In this document: piece by piece, positions 1-9,551 of the stretch
Layout: every line of letters begins with the position of its first letter
How positions within the stretch are numbered: the stretch's first letter is position 1
Assembly: GCF_001019615.1 (NCBI RefSeq)
Contig: NZ_JNBQ01000011.1
Location: 32,223 to 96,222 of the forward strand
DNA length: 64,000 bases
Direction of reading: 5' to 3'
Source of the DNA: Cellulosimicrobium funkei
GTDB taxonomy: Bacteria > Actinomycetota > Actinomycetes > Actinomycetales > Cellulomonadaceae
Notes under the pieces: model-generated
Told to the model about the DNA's origin: nothing
Seen by the model: the letters and a program-made list of their open reading frames with translations, nothing else
Databases searched by the model: none
Program-made: the position numbers and the translations under genes

Positions 1-1
1 C

Positions 2-1105
2 CAGCTCCGGGCGGTGTCGTTGTGGGGTGCGGCGTCCGCCGTCGGTGCCGCGGCGGGTCCGCTGCTCGGCGGGGTGCTCGTCAACCTCACCGGGTGGCAG
101 GGCCTCTTCTGGGTCGACGCCGTCGTCGCCGCGGCCTGCGTCGTCCTGACGTACGTCGTCGTGTCCGAGTCGCGCGACCCCGACCGCTCGCGCTCGATCG
201 ACTACGCGGGCACCGTGCTCGTCGCGCTCACCCTCGCTCCTCTCATCCTCGCGCTGAGCAAGGGCAGCGACTGGGGGTGGGGCTCGCTCGCGACCCTCGG
301 CAGCCTCGCGGTCGCCGTCGTGGCGGGCTGCCTGTTCGTCGTGGTCGAGCGCCGGGTCGCGGTCCCGCTCCTCGATCTCGCCCTCCTGCGCAACCGCGTG
401 CTCGTCGGCGCGACCATGGCCATCCTCATCGGCTCCGGCACGATCAACGGGCTCATGTACCTGCTGAGCATCTACTTCCAGGACCCCGCCACCCTGGGCC
501 TCAGCCCCCTCGAGGCGGGGCTCGCGACGCTGCCCGCGACGGCGGGCCTCGTGATCGTCGCGCCGCTGGTGCCGAAGCTCGCGGCGAAGGTCGGGGGACG
601 GCAGGTCGTCGGGCTCGGGTTCCTGCTCACCGCCGTCGGGTTCGGCGTCGTCGGCGTCGTCCAGGCCGACTGGCGGTACGGCGCCTTCGTCCTCCCCCTG
701 ATCGCGATCGCCGTCGGCATGGGCCTGTCGAACGGGCCGGCGTCCTCCGCCTCCACGGCGTGCGTCTCCGCGAACGAGGTGGGCGCCGCGTCGGGCGTCT
801 CCAACATGGCGCGCTACGTCGGCGCCGCGGTCGCGACGGCGGTCGTGGCCTCGATCTACGCGGCGGTGGTCGCGGACCGCACCGCCGCGGGTGCGACGAC
901 CGCCGACGCCCTCGCCTCCGGCCTCGGCACCGCCTCCTGGGTCATGGCCGGGACCAGCGCGCTCGGGGTCGTCATGGCGGTCGTCATGGGACGGCGGTAC
1001 CGGGCCGAGCGAGGAACGGTGCACGACGCCGCGTCGGCCGCCGCCGCGGTGACGCACACCCTGCCCACGTCGGCCACGCCGGTCGCAGCGAGGGCGACGG
1101 ACTGA
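2..1105 (+). CDS. MFS transporter, DHA2-type drug exporter (5' truncated by window edge)
   Basis: This is the C-terminal part of a major facilitator exporter. The frame is open from base 2 and already inside the protein: the first residues read LRAVSLWGAASAVG and run straight into GPLLGGVLV, the fifth-helix motif C typical of DHA2 (14-helix) drug:H+ antiporters. About nine further hydrophobic helices follow, with basic loops such as RNRVLVGA and a hydrophilic tail at the end. The GTG at 14 is not a real start, because the family has about 150 more residues upstream. Substrate cannot be told from sequence; multidrug export is the family role. It ends in TGA just before a GCCCTC hexamer tract and is convergent with the next gene. 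Confidence 0.9.
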   Translation, partial: QLRAVSLWGAASAVGAAAGPLLGGVLVNLTGWQGLFWVDAVVAAACVVLTYVVVSESRDPDRSRSIDYAGTVLVALTLAPLILALSKGSDWGWGSLATLGSLAVAVVAGCLFVVVERRVAVPLLDLALLRNRVLVGATMAILIGSGTINGLMYLLSIYFQDPATLGLSPLEAGLATLPATAGLVIVAPLVPKLAAKVGGRQVVGLGFLLTAVGFGVVGVVQADWRYGAFVLPLIAIAVGMGLSNGPASSASTACVSANEVGAASGVSNMARYVGAAVATAVVASIYAAVVADRTAAGATTADALASGLGTASWVMAGTSALGVVMAVVMGRRYRAERGTVHDAASAAAAVTHTLPTSATPVAARATD

Positions 1106-1110
1106 CCGTC

Positions 1111-1146
1111 GCCCTCGCCCTCGCCCTCGCCCTCGCCCTCGCCCTC
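1111..1146. repeat. GCCCTC hexanucleotide tract, six perfect copies
   Basis: Six uninterrupted copies of GCCCTC lie in the 78-bp gap between the two convergent genes, beginning 5 bases after the MFS stop codon. It is not inside any likely gene. Such a tract can change length by slippage; no function can be read from it. Confidence 0.9.
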
Positions 1147-1183
1147 TCCCCGTCCCCGGGACCGTGCCGGCCCCGGCGCGGGG

Positions 1184-1630
1184 TCAGCCCTTGACCGTGT
1201 CGTCGAGGTGCAGACCGTCCACGACGTCCTGGAACCCGGCGAGCTCGTCCGGGCAGTAGATCTGGATGATGAGGAGCTGTCCCTCGACGACGCGGTTGTC
1301 CGCGACGACGGGCCGGATGCCCGGGCCCGCGGCCCCGTTGACGAGCTGACCCAGGAGGGTCGCCCGGCCCAGCGCGCTACCGGGGTCCTCGCACGTGGCT
1401 CCGCCGTCGTCCCCGAGGACCCGCACGACCTGGTCCACCTGCGGTGTCGGCGCGCCCGCGGCGGCGAGCGCGGTGAGGAGCTGCTCCGCCTTCTGCTCGG
1501 CCTCCGTCGTCGTCTGCCGCTCGCCACGTACCAGCAGCGCGACGACGACGAGCGCGACGACCACGACGGCCGCGACGACGTAGATGGTCCGGCGCTCGCG
1601 GCGCGGCTGCCGTTCCGTGACCTCGCTCAT
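1184..1630 (-). CDS. Small single-pass membrane protein of unknown function
   Basis: A 148-residue protein. A basic N-terminus (RQPRRERR, about residues 8-15) precedes one very hydrophobic helix (about 17-38), after which the chain should lie outside the cell. The outer part has two cysteines, one in ATCEDPG and one in IYCPDEL, that could form a disulfide. The ATG overlaps the stop of the upstream permease gene as ATGA, so the two genes are translationally coupled and the protein may be an accessory of the permease. I do not recognise the family; the coupling is seen, the role is inferred. Confidence 0.75.
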   Translation of the reverse strand: MSEVTERQPRRERRTIYVVAAVVVVALVVVALLVRGERQTTTEAEQKAEQLLTALAAAGAPTPQVDQVVRVLGDDGGATCEDPGSALGRATLLGQLVNGAAGPGIRPVVADNRVVEGQLLIIQIYCPDELAGFQDVVDGLHLDDTVKG

Positions 1631-3108
1631 GGTGCGCTCGCCTCCTTCTCCTGCGTCGTCGCGTCCGGGAGCCTCCACGACGGCTTGCGCAACCGGTAGA
1701 ACAGGTACGGCACCAGGAGGCCCAGGCCGAGGGCCCCGCCGGCGACGATGACGAGGTACGAGCCGGGGCTCCCCGACCCGAACTGCGACGGCGGGATGAA
1801 CCCGACCAGCAGCGCGGCGAGCGACGCGACGAAGCCGACCCCGCACAGCGCCCCGAGCATCGGTGCGCGGTACCCGCGTGCGTGGTCGGGCTGCTGGCGG
1901 CGCAGGCGGATCGCCGCGACGAACATGAGCAGGTACATGATCAGGTACACCTGGGTCGTGATGACCGAGAAGATCCAGTACGCGCTCGAGACGCTCGGGA
2001 TGAGCGCGTAGCCGAGCGCGATCACCGTGGTGACGACGCCCTGCGTGACGAGGATGTTCTGCTGGACGCCGTTCTTGTTGAGCTTCTGGAGGAACGGCGG
2101 GAGGTAGCCCTCCTGGCGCGAGATGAGCAGGAGGCCCTTGGACGGCCCGGCCAACCACGTGAGCATGCCGGCGACGGACGCCGTCACGAGCATGATCCCG
2201 ATGATCGGCGTGAGCCACTGCGAGCCGAAGTAGGCGAACACGGCGTCGAAGGCCTGCATGATGCCCGCGGTCAGGGAGAGCTGCTCGGCCGGGACGACCC
2301 AGCTGATCGCGAGCGCGGGGAGGATGAAGATCAGCAGCACCATGCCCATGGCGAGGAAGATCGAGCGCGGGAACTCGCGTGCGGGGTTGCGCAGCGACCC
2401 GACGTGCACCGCGTTCATCTCCATGCCGGAGTACGACAGGAAGTTGTTGACGATCAGCACGAGGCTCGACAGGCCGGCCCAGGCGGGCAGCAGGTGCTCG
2501 GCGTCCATCGGCGCGGCGGACGCGTTACCCTGGCCGAGGAACACGACGCCGAGCGTCACCAGGATCACGCCCGGGATGAGCGTGCCGATGATGAGCCCGC
2601 CGCTCGCGAGCCCCGCCACGCCCTTGGTGCCGCGCGACGAGACCCACACGCCGGACCAGTAGACGACGACGATGACGATCGCCGTCCACACGCCGCTGCT
2701 CGCGAGGCTCGGGTTGATGACGTAGGCCAGCGTGCTCGCGACGAACCCGAGCAGGCTCGGGTAGTAGAAGATCGTCATCGCGAACTGGCACCACACCGCG
2801 AGGAAGCCCATCGGCTTCGAGATCCCCTCGGACACCCACTTGTAGACGCCGCCGCTCCAGCCGGAGGCCAGCTCGGCGGAGACGAGCGACGTGGGAAGGA
2901 GGAACACCACGGCGGGCAGGAGATAGAGGAAGACGCACGCCAGCCCGTAGACGGCCATCGTGGGCGCGGCGCGCAGGCTCGCGACGGAGCTCGTCGTCAT
3001 CATCGCGAGGGCGATCCACGAGATGTAGTTGCTCGCCGGGATGGCGGCGCGCGCCCGGGACGACGTGGCGGGTACCGCCGGCCCCTCGGCGGCGTCTGCC
3101 GCGCTCAT
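1627..3108 (-). CDS. APC-superfamily amino acid permease, glutamate:GABA antiporter (GadC)-like
   Basis: A 493-residue integral membrane protein with about 12 hydrophobic segments. It resembles the GadC branch of the amino acid/polyamine/organocation family: a motif GPSKGLL in the middle and LQKLNKNGVQQN shortly after match the GadC pattern, and FIPPSQFG near the end resembles the GadC FLPP segment. It would exchange or import amino acids across the cytoplasmic membrane; the exact substrate is not shown. The ATG at 3108 was chosen because GAGGAGC lies just upstream, while the longer open frame above it has no membrane-protein character. It is the first gene of a two-gene operon with the small membrane protein. 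No decarboxylase gene is adjacent, so an acid-resistance role is not supported here. Confidence 0.87.
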   Translation of the reverse strand: MSAADAAEGPAVPATSSRARAAIPASNYISWIALAMMTTSSVASLRAAPTMAVYGLACVFLYLLPAVVFLLPTSLVSAELASGWSGGVYKWVSEGISKPMGFLAVWCQFAMTIFYYPSLLGFVASTLAYVINPSLASSGVWTAIVIVVVYWSGVWVSSRGTKGVAGLASGGLIIGTLIPGVILVTLGVVFLGQGNASAAPMDAEHLLPAWAGLSSLVLIVNNFLSYSGMEMNAVHVGSLRNPAREFPRSIFLAMGMVLLIFILPALAISWVVPAEQLSLTAGIMQAFDAVFAYFGSQWLTPIIGIMLVTASVAGMLTWLAGPSKGLLLISRQEGYLPPFLQKLNKNGVQQNILVTQGVVTTVIALGYALIPSVSSAYWIFSVITTQVYLIMYLLMFVAAIRLRRQQPDHARGYRAPMLGALCGVGFVASLAALLVGFIPPSQFGSGSPGSYLVIVAGGALGLGLLVPYLFYRLRKPSWRLPDATTQEKEASAP

Positions 3109-3633
3109 GTCGCCCGCTCCTCGTCGCTGCGGTGCACTGCTGCGTGCTCTGGGTGCATCTCGACCGCCTCCTCGGCGCAGTCGTGGACGTCCGACGAGCC
3201 GATCGTCCACCGGGGCAGCGCGCGGGCGTATCACCTGCACCGGGTGACTTGGCGGTCGGGCGACACCGGGCGAAGCGCCCGAGCCGGTGCGGGCACGGCG
3301 GCAGGGACCGGGCATGGCGTACGACACGCCGACGGCACGACACGCCGAGAGGATCACGAGATTCTGCGTCCGTATTGGGCTGTTTGTCGTGCAGGTTCGG
3401 GCGCCCGCACGACTCCGTGCCGGCGTCCCGCAGAGGTGTCGGCGCGTCGCACAGGGTGTGGACCGACGCCGTCCCCATCCTGTGGACGGCTCGTCGCGGG
3501 GCGCGAGAACGAGCCGTTCCGGACACCTCCGGCGGTGGACGACGGGCTGTGGACGACGCCCTCCAGGGGCGTGTCAGAGGGGGGTGGGACCATGGATCCA
3601 TGGCTCTTACCACATGCCGACGGGTGAAGTTCG
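3109..3633. other. Non-coding stretch between divergent permease and nrd operons
   Basis: No convincing gene is present. The region must hold the permease promoter (minus strand) at its left and leads into the NrdR boxes at its right. Open frames here overlap one another on both strands and lack start signals or family features. Several TGTGGAC-like words occur (for example near 3458, 3480 and 3549), but they do not match a DnaA box well. I see no RNA gene. Confidence 0.6.
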
Positions 3634-3683
3634 ACCACGACATCTAGTGCGGTGGCACGGTGTCGACCACTAGGTATAGTGGT
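3634..3683 (+). promoter_or_regulatory. Pair of NrdR boxes upstream of nrdH
   Basis: Two related palindromes lie 32 bp apart, centre to centre. The right one, 3666-3683, is ACCACTAGGTATAGTGGT with arms ACCACTA/TAGTGGT; the left one, 3634-3651, has ACCACGACATCTAGTG. Two boxes separated by about three helical turns are the known signature of NrdR, the ATP/dATP-cone repressor of ribonucleotide reductase genes. TATAGT inside the right box could be the -10 element, so bound repressor would cover the promoter. No nrdR gene is in the window. Confidence 0.8.
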
Positions 3684-3818
3684 TGCACACCCAGGGGGCC
3701 GGAGGCCTTCTGGCGAATCACACAGACGTAGTTCCACCGGTGTCCTTCGAGGTCAGAGACGTTTCTCCCTCCCCGAGGACCGATCCCGGACAGAGCGCGA
3801 GAGACGAGGAGTCACCCC

Positions 3819-4064
3819 ATGAGCGTCACGGTCTACAGCAAGCCGGCTTGCGTTCAGTGCGACGCGACGTACCGCGCTCTGGACAAGAAGGGCATCGAGT
3901 ACTCCGTCGTGGACATCAGCCAGGACGCCGAGGCGCTCGAGCTCGTCCGCGGGCTCGGCTACCTGCAGGCGCCCGTGGTCGTCGCCGGGGACGAGCACTG
4001 GTCCGGGTTCCGTCCCGACCAGATCAACGCCCTCGCGCAGAAGGTGTCGCCGGTCGTCGCCTGA
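3819..4064 (+). CDS. nrdH: Glutaredoxin-like protein NrdH
   Basis: An 81-residue redoxin that passes electrons to the class Ib ribonucleotide reductase. It shows the NrdH active site CVQC at residues 12-15, in the context [10 protein letters not shown], and the C-terminal block [19 protein letters not shown] typical of NrdH (WSGFRPD). Length is normal for the family. The ATG at 3819 follows GAGGAG after about ten bases. It is the first gene of nrdHIEF, directly behind two NrdR boxes. A 79-bp gap with a stem-loop separates it from nrdI. Confidence 0.97.
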   Translation: MSVTVYSKPACVQCDATYRALDKKGIEYSVVDISQDAEALELVRGLGYLQAPVVVAGDEHWSGFRPDQINALAQKVSPVVA

Positions 4065-4073
4065 CCGGCCTCC

Positions 4074-4095
4074 CGGGGCGCCGCGAGGCGCCCCG
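4074..4095 (+). promoter_or_regulatory. Stem-loop in the nrdH-nrdI gap
   Basis: A perfect 9-bp stem (CGGGGCGCC/GGCGCCCCG) is closed by the GNRA-type tetraloop GCGA. It has no T-run, and the operon clearly continues, so it is better read as an mRNA processing, stability or attenuation element than as a full terminator. It could raise nrdH message over that of the following genes; this is inference. Confidence 0.55.
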
Positions 4096-4143
4096 ACCAC
4101 GTACGGAAGCAGGCGGAGCAGGGCAGGACGGAGGTGCGTCCCC

Positions 4144-4575
4144 GTGGGGTCGCTCGTGTACTTCTCCAGCGTCAGCGAGAACACGCACCGGTTCGTCCAG
4201 CGGCTCGACCTGCCGGCCCTCGGCATGGACGTGCAGCGCATCCCGCTGCGTCCGACCGAGGGCTTCCTGCGCGTCGAGGAGCCGTACGTGCTCATGGTCC
4301 CGACCTACGGGGGCGGCAACGAGGGCGGTGCCGTCCCGCGCCAGGTCGTGAAGTTCCTCAACGACGTGCACAACCGGTCGTTGATCCGCGGCGTCATCGC
4401 CGCGGGCAACACCAACTTCGGCGAGGCCTACTGCATCGCCGGCGACATCATCTCCGCGAAGTGCCAGGTGCCCTACCTGTACGCCTTCGAACTCCTGGGA
4501 ACAGCCGAGGACGCCGCGCGCGTCCGCGACGGATTGGGACGATTTTGGCAACGACAGTCACGGATTCCGGCGTGA
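4144..4575 (+). CDS. nrdI: Flavodoxin-like NrdI, class Ib RNR activase
   Basis: A 143-residue flavodoxin-fold protein. NrdI uses FMN to supply the oxidant that builds the manganese tyrosyl-radical cofactor in NrdF. The N-terminal FMN-phosphate loop is [15 protein letters not shown] (about residues 7-21), followed by the NrdI signature PTYGGGN and [17 protein letters not shown] at 4144 is the start: GGAGG lies about nine bases before it and the next in-frame start would cut the FMN loop. Its stop TGA overlaps the GTG of nrdE (GTGA), giving translational coupling. Confidence 0.96.
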   Translation: MGSLVYFSSVSENTHRFVQRLDLPALGMDVQRIPLRPTEGFLRVEEPYVLMVPTYGGGNEGGAVPRQVVKFLNDVHNRSLIRGVIAAGNTNFGEAYCIAGDIISAKCQVPYLYAFELLGTAEDAARVRDGLGRFWQRQSRIPA

Positions 4576-6749
4576 ACTCCGCGAGCGCAGTGGCGGGTGA
4601 CGTCGAGCTCGCGCCCCAGCAGGTGCCGCTGGCGAGCACCCAGCTCGACTACCACGCGCTCAACGCGATGCTGAACCTCTACGGCCCGAACGGCGAGATC
4701 CAGTTCGACAAGGACCGCGAGGCCGCGCGCGCGTACTTCCTCCAGCACGTCAACCAGAACACGGTCTTCTTCCACGACCTGCAGGAGAAGCTCGACTACC
4801 TCGTCGAGAACAAGTACTACGACCCGGCCGTGCTGGCGAAGTACGACCGCGCGTTCGTGAAGTCCCTCTTCGAGTTCGCGTACGCCAAGAAGTTCCGGTT
4901 CGAGACGTTCCTCGGCGCGTTCAAGTACTACACGTCGTACACGCTCAAGACGTTCGACGGGAAGCGGTACCTCGAGCGCTTCGAGGACCGTGTGTGCATG
5001 GTCGCGCTCGGTCTCGCGGACGGCAACGAGCAGGCCGCGCTCGACATCGTCGAGGAGGTCATCTCGGGCCGTTTCCAGCCTGCGACCCCGACCTTCCTCA
5101 ACGTCGGCAAGGCGCAGCGTGGCGAGCCCGTGTCCTGCTTCCTGCTGCGCATCGAGGACAACATGGAGTCCATCGCGCGCGGCATCAACTCCGCGCTGCA
5201 GCTCTCCAAGCGCGGCGGCGGCGTCGCCCTGCTCCTGTCGAACATCCGCGAGCACGGCGCGCCGATCAAGCACATCGAGAACCAGTCGTCGGGCGTCATC
5301 CCCGTGATGAAGCTGCTCGAGGACTCGTTCTCCTACGCGAACCAGCTCGGCGCGCGCCAGGGTGCCGGCGCCGTGTACCTGCACGCGCACCACCCGGACA
5401 TCCTGCGGTTCCTCGACACCAAGCGCGAGAACGCGGACGAGAAGATCCGCATCAAGACGCTCTCGCTGGGCGTCGTGATCCCGGACATCACGTTCGAGCT
5501 CGCCAAGAAGAACGAGGACATGTACCTCTTCTCGCCGTACGACGTCGAGCGCGTCTACGGCAAGCCGTTCGCCGACATCTCGGTCACCGAGAAGTACGAC
5601 GAGATGGTCGACGACTCGCGCATCCGCAAGACGAAGATCAAGGCGCGCGACTTCTTCCAGACGATCGCCGAGCTCCAGTTCGAGTCCGGCTACCCGTACA
5701 TCATGTTCGAGGACACGGTGAACAAGGCGAACCCGATCAAGGGCCGCATCACCCACTCGAACCTGTGCTCGGAGATCCTCCAGGTCTCGACGCCGTCGAC
5801 GTTCAACGAGGACCTCTCGTACGACCACGTCGGCCGCGACATCTCCTGCAACCTCGGCTCGCTGAACATCGCGAAGACGATGGACTCGCCCGACTTCGCC
5901 AAGACGATCGACACCGCGATCCGCGCGCTCACCGCGGTCTCGGACCAGACGAGCATCGAGTCGGTGCCGTCGATCAAGCGCGCGAACGAGGCGGGCCACG
6001 CGATCGGCCTCGGCCAGATGAACCTCCACGGCTACCTCGCGCGCGAGCGGATCCACTACGGGTCCGAGGAGGGCATCGACTTCACCAACATCTACTTCTA
6101 CACGGTCGCCTACCACGCGATCGCGGCGTCGAACCGCCTCGCGATCGAGCGTGGGCGCGCGTTCGGCGGCTTCGAGGACTCGAAGTACGCGTCGGGGGAG
6201 TACTTCGACAAGTACACCGACCAGGTGTGGGAGCCGGAGACCGAGCGCGTGCGCCAGCTCTTCGCCGACGCCGGCGTGCACGTGCCGACGCAGGACGACT
6301 GGAAGGCCCTCAAGGCCTCGGTCATGGAGCACGGGATCTACAACCAGAACCTCCAGGCCGTCCCGCCGACCGGCTCGATCTCCTACATCAACAACTCGAC
6401 GTCCTCCATCCACCCGGTGCCGTCGAAGATCGAGATCCGCAAGGAGGGCAAGATCGGGCGCGTCTACTACCCGGCGCCCTACCTGACGAACGACAACCTC
6501 GAGTACTACGAGGACGCGTACGAGATCGGCTACGAGAAGATCATCGACACGTACGCCGCCGCGACGCAGCACGTCGACCAGGGCCTGAGCCTCACGCTGT
6601 TCTTCAAGGACACGGTCACGACGCGCGACGTCAACCGCGCGCAGATCTACGCGTGGCGCAAGGGCATCAAGACGCTCTACTACATCCGCCTCCGCCAGAT
6701 GGCCCTGGAGGGCACGGAGGTGGAGGGCTGCGTCAGCTGCATGCTGTAG
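4572..6749 (+). CDS. nrdE: Ribonucleoside-diphosphate reductase class Ib, alpha subunit
   Basis: The catalytic large subunit that reduces ribonucleoside diphosphates to deoxy forms. The protein is nearly collinear with mycobacterial Nrd[13 protein letters not shown] near the start, [10 protein letters not shown] and [10 protein letters not shown] in the barrel, and NLCSEI with the active-site cysteine. The flexible C-terminus EGCVSCML holds the CxxC pair reduced by NrdH. I chose GTG at 4572 (725 residues) because it overlaps the nrdI stop as GTGA and places DYHALN at about residue 26, as in relatives. An in-frame TTG at 4545 would add nine residues and cannot be excluded. The N-terminal ATP cone of class Ia enzymes is absent, as expected for class Ib. 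Confidence 0.97.
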   Translation: MNSASAVAGDVELAPQQVPLASTQLDYHALNAMLNLYGPNGEIQFDKDREAARAYFLQHVNQNTVFFHDLQEKLDYLVENKYYDPAVLAKYDRAFVKSLFEFAYAKKFRFETFLGAFKYYTSYTLKTFDGKRYLERFEDRVCMVALGLADGNEQAALDIVEEVISGRFQPATPTFLNVGKAQRGEPVSCFLLRIEDNMESIARGINSALQLSKRGGGVALLLSNIREHGAPIKHIENQSSGVIPVMKLLEDSFSYANQLGARQGAGAVYLHAHHPDILRFLDTKRENADEKIRIKTLSLGVVIPDITFELAKKNEDMYLFSPYDVERVYGKPFADISVTEKYDEMVDDSRIRKTKIKARDFFQTIAELQFESGYPYIMFEDTVNKANPIKGRITHSNLCSEILQVSTPSTFNEDLSYDHVGRDISCNLGSLNIAKTMDSPDFAKTIDTAIRALTAVSDQTSIESVPSIKRANEAGHAIGLGQMNLHGYLARERIHYGSEEGIDFTNIYFYTVAYHAIAASNRLAIERGRAFGGFEDSKYASGEYFDKYTDQVWEPETERVRQLFADAGVHVPTQDDWKALKASVMEHGIYNQNLQAVPPTGSISYINNSTSSIHPVPSKIEIRKEGKIGRVYYPAPYLTNDNLEYYEDAYEIGYEKIIDTYAAATQHVDQGLSLTLFFKDTVTTRDVNRAQIYAWRKGIKTLYYIRLRQMALEGTEVEGCVSCML

Positions 6750-6755
6750 TCGCCT

Positions 6756-7867
<1,112 letters not shown>

Positions 7868-7882
7868 CCGTCGCCAATCGCG

Positions 7883-7930
7883 CGCCGAGGGCCCGGACCT
7901 GCACCAAGCTGCGGGTCCGGGCCCTCGGCG
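7883..7930 (+). terminator. Terminator hairpin after nrdF
   Basis: A perfect 17-bp GC-rich stem begins with CGCCGAGGGCCCGGACC at 7883 and is closed by a 14-base loop (7900-7913). It starts 15 bases after the nrdF stop and ends the nrd operon. There is little T-run, as is common in high-GC actinobacteria. Confidence 0.85.
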
Positions 7931-7947
7931 TCTGGCATAGTCCCGCC

Positions 7948-8817
7948 ATGGGCATGCTCAGGGAGCGGCTGCGCGCCGCGGGCCTCGACGACGTGACCTC
8001 CGTCGAGCCGGTGAGCGGTGGGCTCGCCGCGACGGCCGGGCTGGCCCGGCGGGCCGACGGCGAGCCGCTGTTCGTCAAGGCGTTCGACGCGGACGCGCCG
8101 GGCGACGACGTCTTCACCGTCGAGGCCGAGGGCCTGGCTGCGCTCCGCGCAGCCGGGCTGGAGACCCCCGAGGTGGTTCACGCGGGCCGGGACCTGCTCG
8201 TGCTGTCGGCGCTCGCTCCGCGGCCGTCGACGCCGGTCTTCTGGGAGGAGCTCGCCCGCTCGCTGGCGCGCGTGCACACCACGACGCGGAGCGACCGCTT
8301 CGGGTGGCACCAGGACGGCTGGCTCGGCCGCCGCCGGCAGGTGAACACGTGGACGGAGGACGGCTTCGAGTTCTTCGCGCAGCACCGGCTGCTGCGCTGG
8401 CTCGACGAACCCCGGGTCCACGCCGCGCTCGACGCCGCGGACCGTGCAGCGCTCGAGCGCCTCTGCGCGCGGCTCCCGGAGGTGCTGCCGGGAGGACCGG
8501 CCTGCCTGACGCACGGCGACCTGTGGGCGTCGAACGTCATGGCGACCGCCGACGGCCGCCCGGCGCTGATCGACCCGGCCGTCTCCTACACGTGGGCGGA
8601 GGTCGACCTCGCTCACGTGTGGACGACCGCGCCCCCGCCCGAGGCCGATGTCTTCTTCGGGCTCTACGCGGAGCTCACGGGTCTCGACGACGACTGGCGT
8701 GCGCGCCTTCCCGTCGTCCAGCTCCGGCAGCACCTGGCCGTCATCGCGCAGTTCGAGCCCGACTGGGGCGCGGCGGAGGCTGTCCGCGCGACGCTGGCCC
8801 CCTTCCGGGCGCGCTGA
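7948..8817 (+). CDS. Fructosamine kinase / ketosamine-3-kinase family protein
   Basis: A 289-residue kinase of the fructosamine-3-kinase/aminoglycoside phosphotransferase fold. Family marks are GEPLFVKAF (ATP-site lysine), LTHGDLWASNVM (catalytic loop with HGD) and ALIDPAVSYTWAEVDLA (metal-binding DPA). Bacterial members phosphorylate ribulosamine or fructosamine residues on glycated proteins so that the adduct falls off. ATG at 7948 is preceded by CATAGT about six bases upstream and no ribosome-binding site, so the transcript is probably leaderless. A second ATG two codons later is possible. It stands alone between the nrd terminator and a convergent gene. Confidence 0.88.
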   Translation: MGMLRERLRAAGLDDVTSVEPVSGGLAATAGLARRADGEPLFVKAFDADAPGDDVFTVEAEGLAALRAAGLETPEVVHAGRDLLVLSALAPRPSTPVFWEELARSLARVHTTTRSDRFGWHQDGWLGRRRQVNTWTEDGFEFFAQHRLLRWLDEPRVHAALDAADRAALERLCARLPEVLPGGPACLTHGDLWASNVMATADGRPALIDPAVSYTWAEVDLAHVWTTAPPPEADVFFGLYAELTGLDDDWRARLPVVQLRQHLAVIAQFEPDWGAAEAVRATLAPFRAR

Positions 8818-8835
8818 CCGACGACGATCGTCGGC

Positions 8836-9396
8836 TCAGTCGTTCGGGCGGGACTGCGCGCCCTCGACGGGCGGGTCGGCCGACCACGGGAACGTGATCC
8901 AGAGGTCGGTGTCCTTCCACGAGTAGTCCGGCTGGATGATCGTGCGCGGCTTGGTGTAAAGCACCGCGGACCGTGCCTCGGCGCCGTGGGTGCTCAGCAT
9001 CTCCATGACCAGGGCGAGCGTCCGGCCGGAGTCCGCGACGTCGTCGACCACGAGCACGTGCGCACCTGGCAGGTCGGACGTGTCCATGAGTGGCGGGAGG
9101 ACGCGCGGGTCGGTGAGGGTCTGGCCGATGTCGGTGTAGAACTCGACGTTGAGCGTCCCGACGCCCTTGGTCCCGAGCGCGTACGCGACCGCGCCGCCGG
9201 GCAGCAGCCCGCCGCGCGCGACGGCGACGACGACCTCGGGCCGGAACCCGCTCGCCACGACCTGCTCGGCGAGCTCGCGCGCGGCGACGCCGAACGTCTC
9301 CCACGTGAGCACCTCGCGCTCGGGCGGGACGGCGGGGCTCGGCGACAGCGCGTCGTCGGGCACCGCGGGGACCGGGTTCGTGGAGGCGTCCGTCAT
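8836..9396 (-). CDS. Phosphoribosyltransferase (purine PRTase-like)
   Basis: A 186-residue type I phosphoribosyltransferase. The PRPP-binding loop VLVVDDVADSGRTL lies at about residues 114-127, and VAVARGGLLPGGAVAYAL at about 58-75 is the other conserved loop region. The first 27 residues are a Pro/Ala/Ser-rich tail. Members in actinobacteria are usually called Gpt-like or xanthine/hypoxanthine PRTases; the base used cannot be decided here. ATG at 9396 is the first Met before the fold and follows TACGCT by a few bases, suggesting a leaderless start. The longer frame upstream is only GC-rich read-through. Confidence 0.85.
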   Translation of the reverse strand: MTDASTNPVPAVPDDALSPSPAVPPEREVLTWETFGVAARELAEQVVASGFRPEVVVAVARGGLLPGGAVAYALGTKGVGTLNVEFYTDIGQTLTDPRVLPPLMDTSDLPGAHVLVVDDVADSGRTLALVMEMLSTHGAEARSAVLYTKPRTIIQPDYSWKDTDLWITFPWSADPPVEGAQSRPND

Positions 9397-9488
9397 GGAC
9401 CGAGCGTACGTCGCGCGACGCGCGGGCTCTGCCGGTCCAGGTCCCGGCGGTCCGGGACCCACGGCCCGGACCCGCGCCCCTACCGACA

Positions 9489-9528
9489 CGACGAGGGCCG
9501 CACCCCGAGCGGGGTGCGGCCCTCGTCG
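9489..9528 (-). terminator. Terminator hairpin after the FKBP gene
   Basis: A perfect 18-bp stem (left arm beginning CGACGAGGGCCGCACCCC) is closed by the tetraloop GAGC. It lies between the 3' end of the FKBP gene and the upstream side of the phosphoribosyltransferase gene, both on the minus strand, so it should stop FKBP transcription. Confidence 0.85.
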
Positions 9529-9551
9529 CGCTGTGTCGGCTCTGTGCGGGG

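Noticed and set aside
3440..3560. Possible replication origin from several TGTGGAC words
   Set aside because: They are not good DnaA boxes (TTATCCACA), are not clustered in an AT-rich region, and dnaA/dnaN are absent.
4473..6572. 699-codon open frame on the minus strand opposite nrdE
   Set aside because: It is the mirror of a high-GC gene; the product is Arg/Val/Leu-rich with no family motifs, and nrdE on the other strand is certain.
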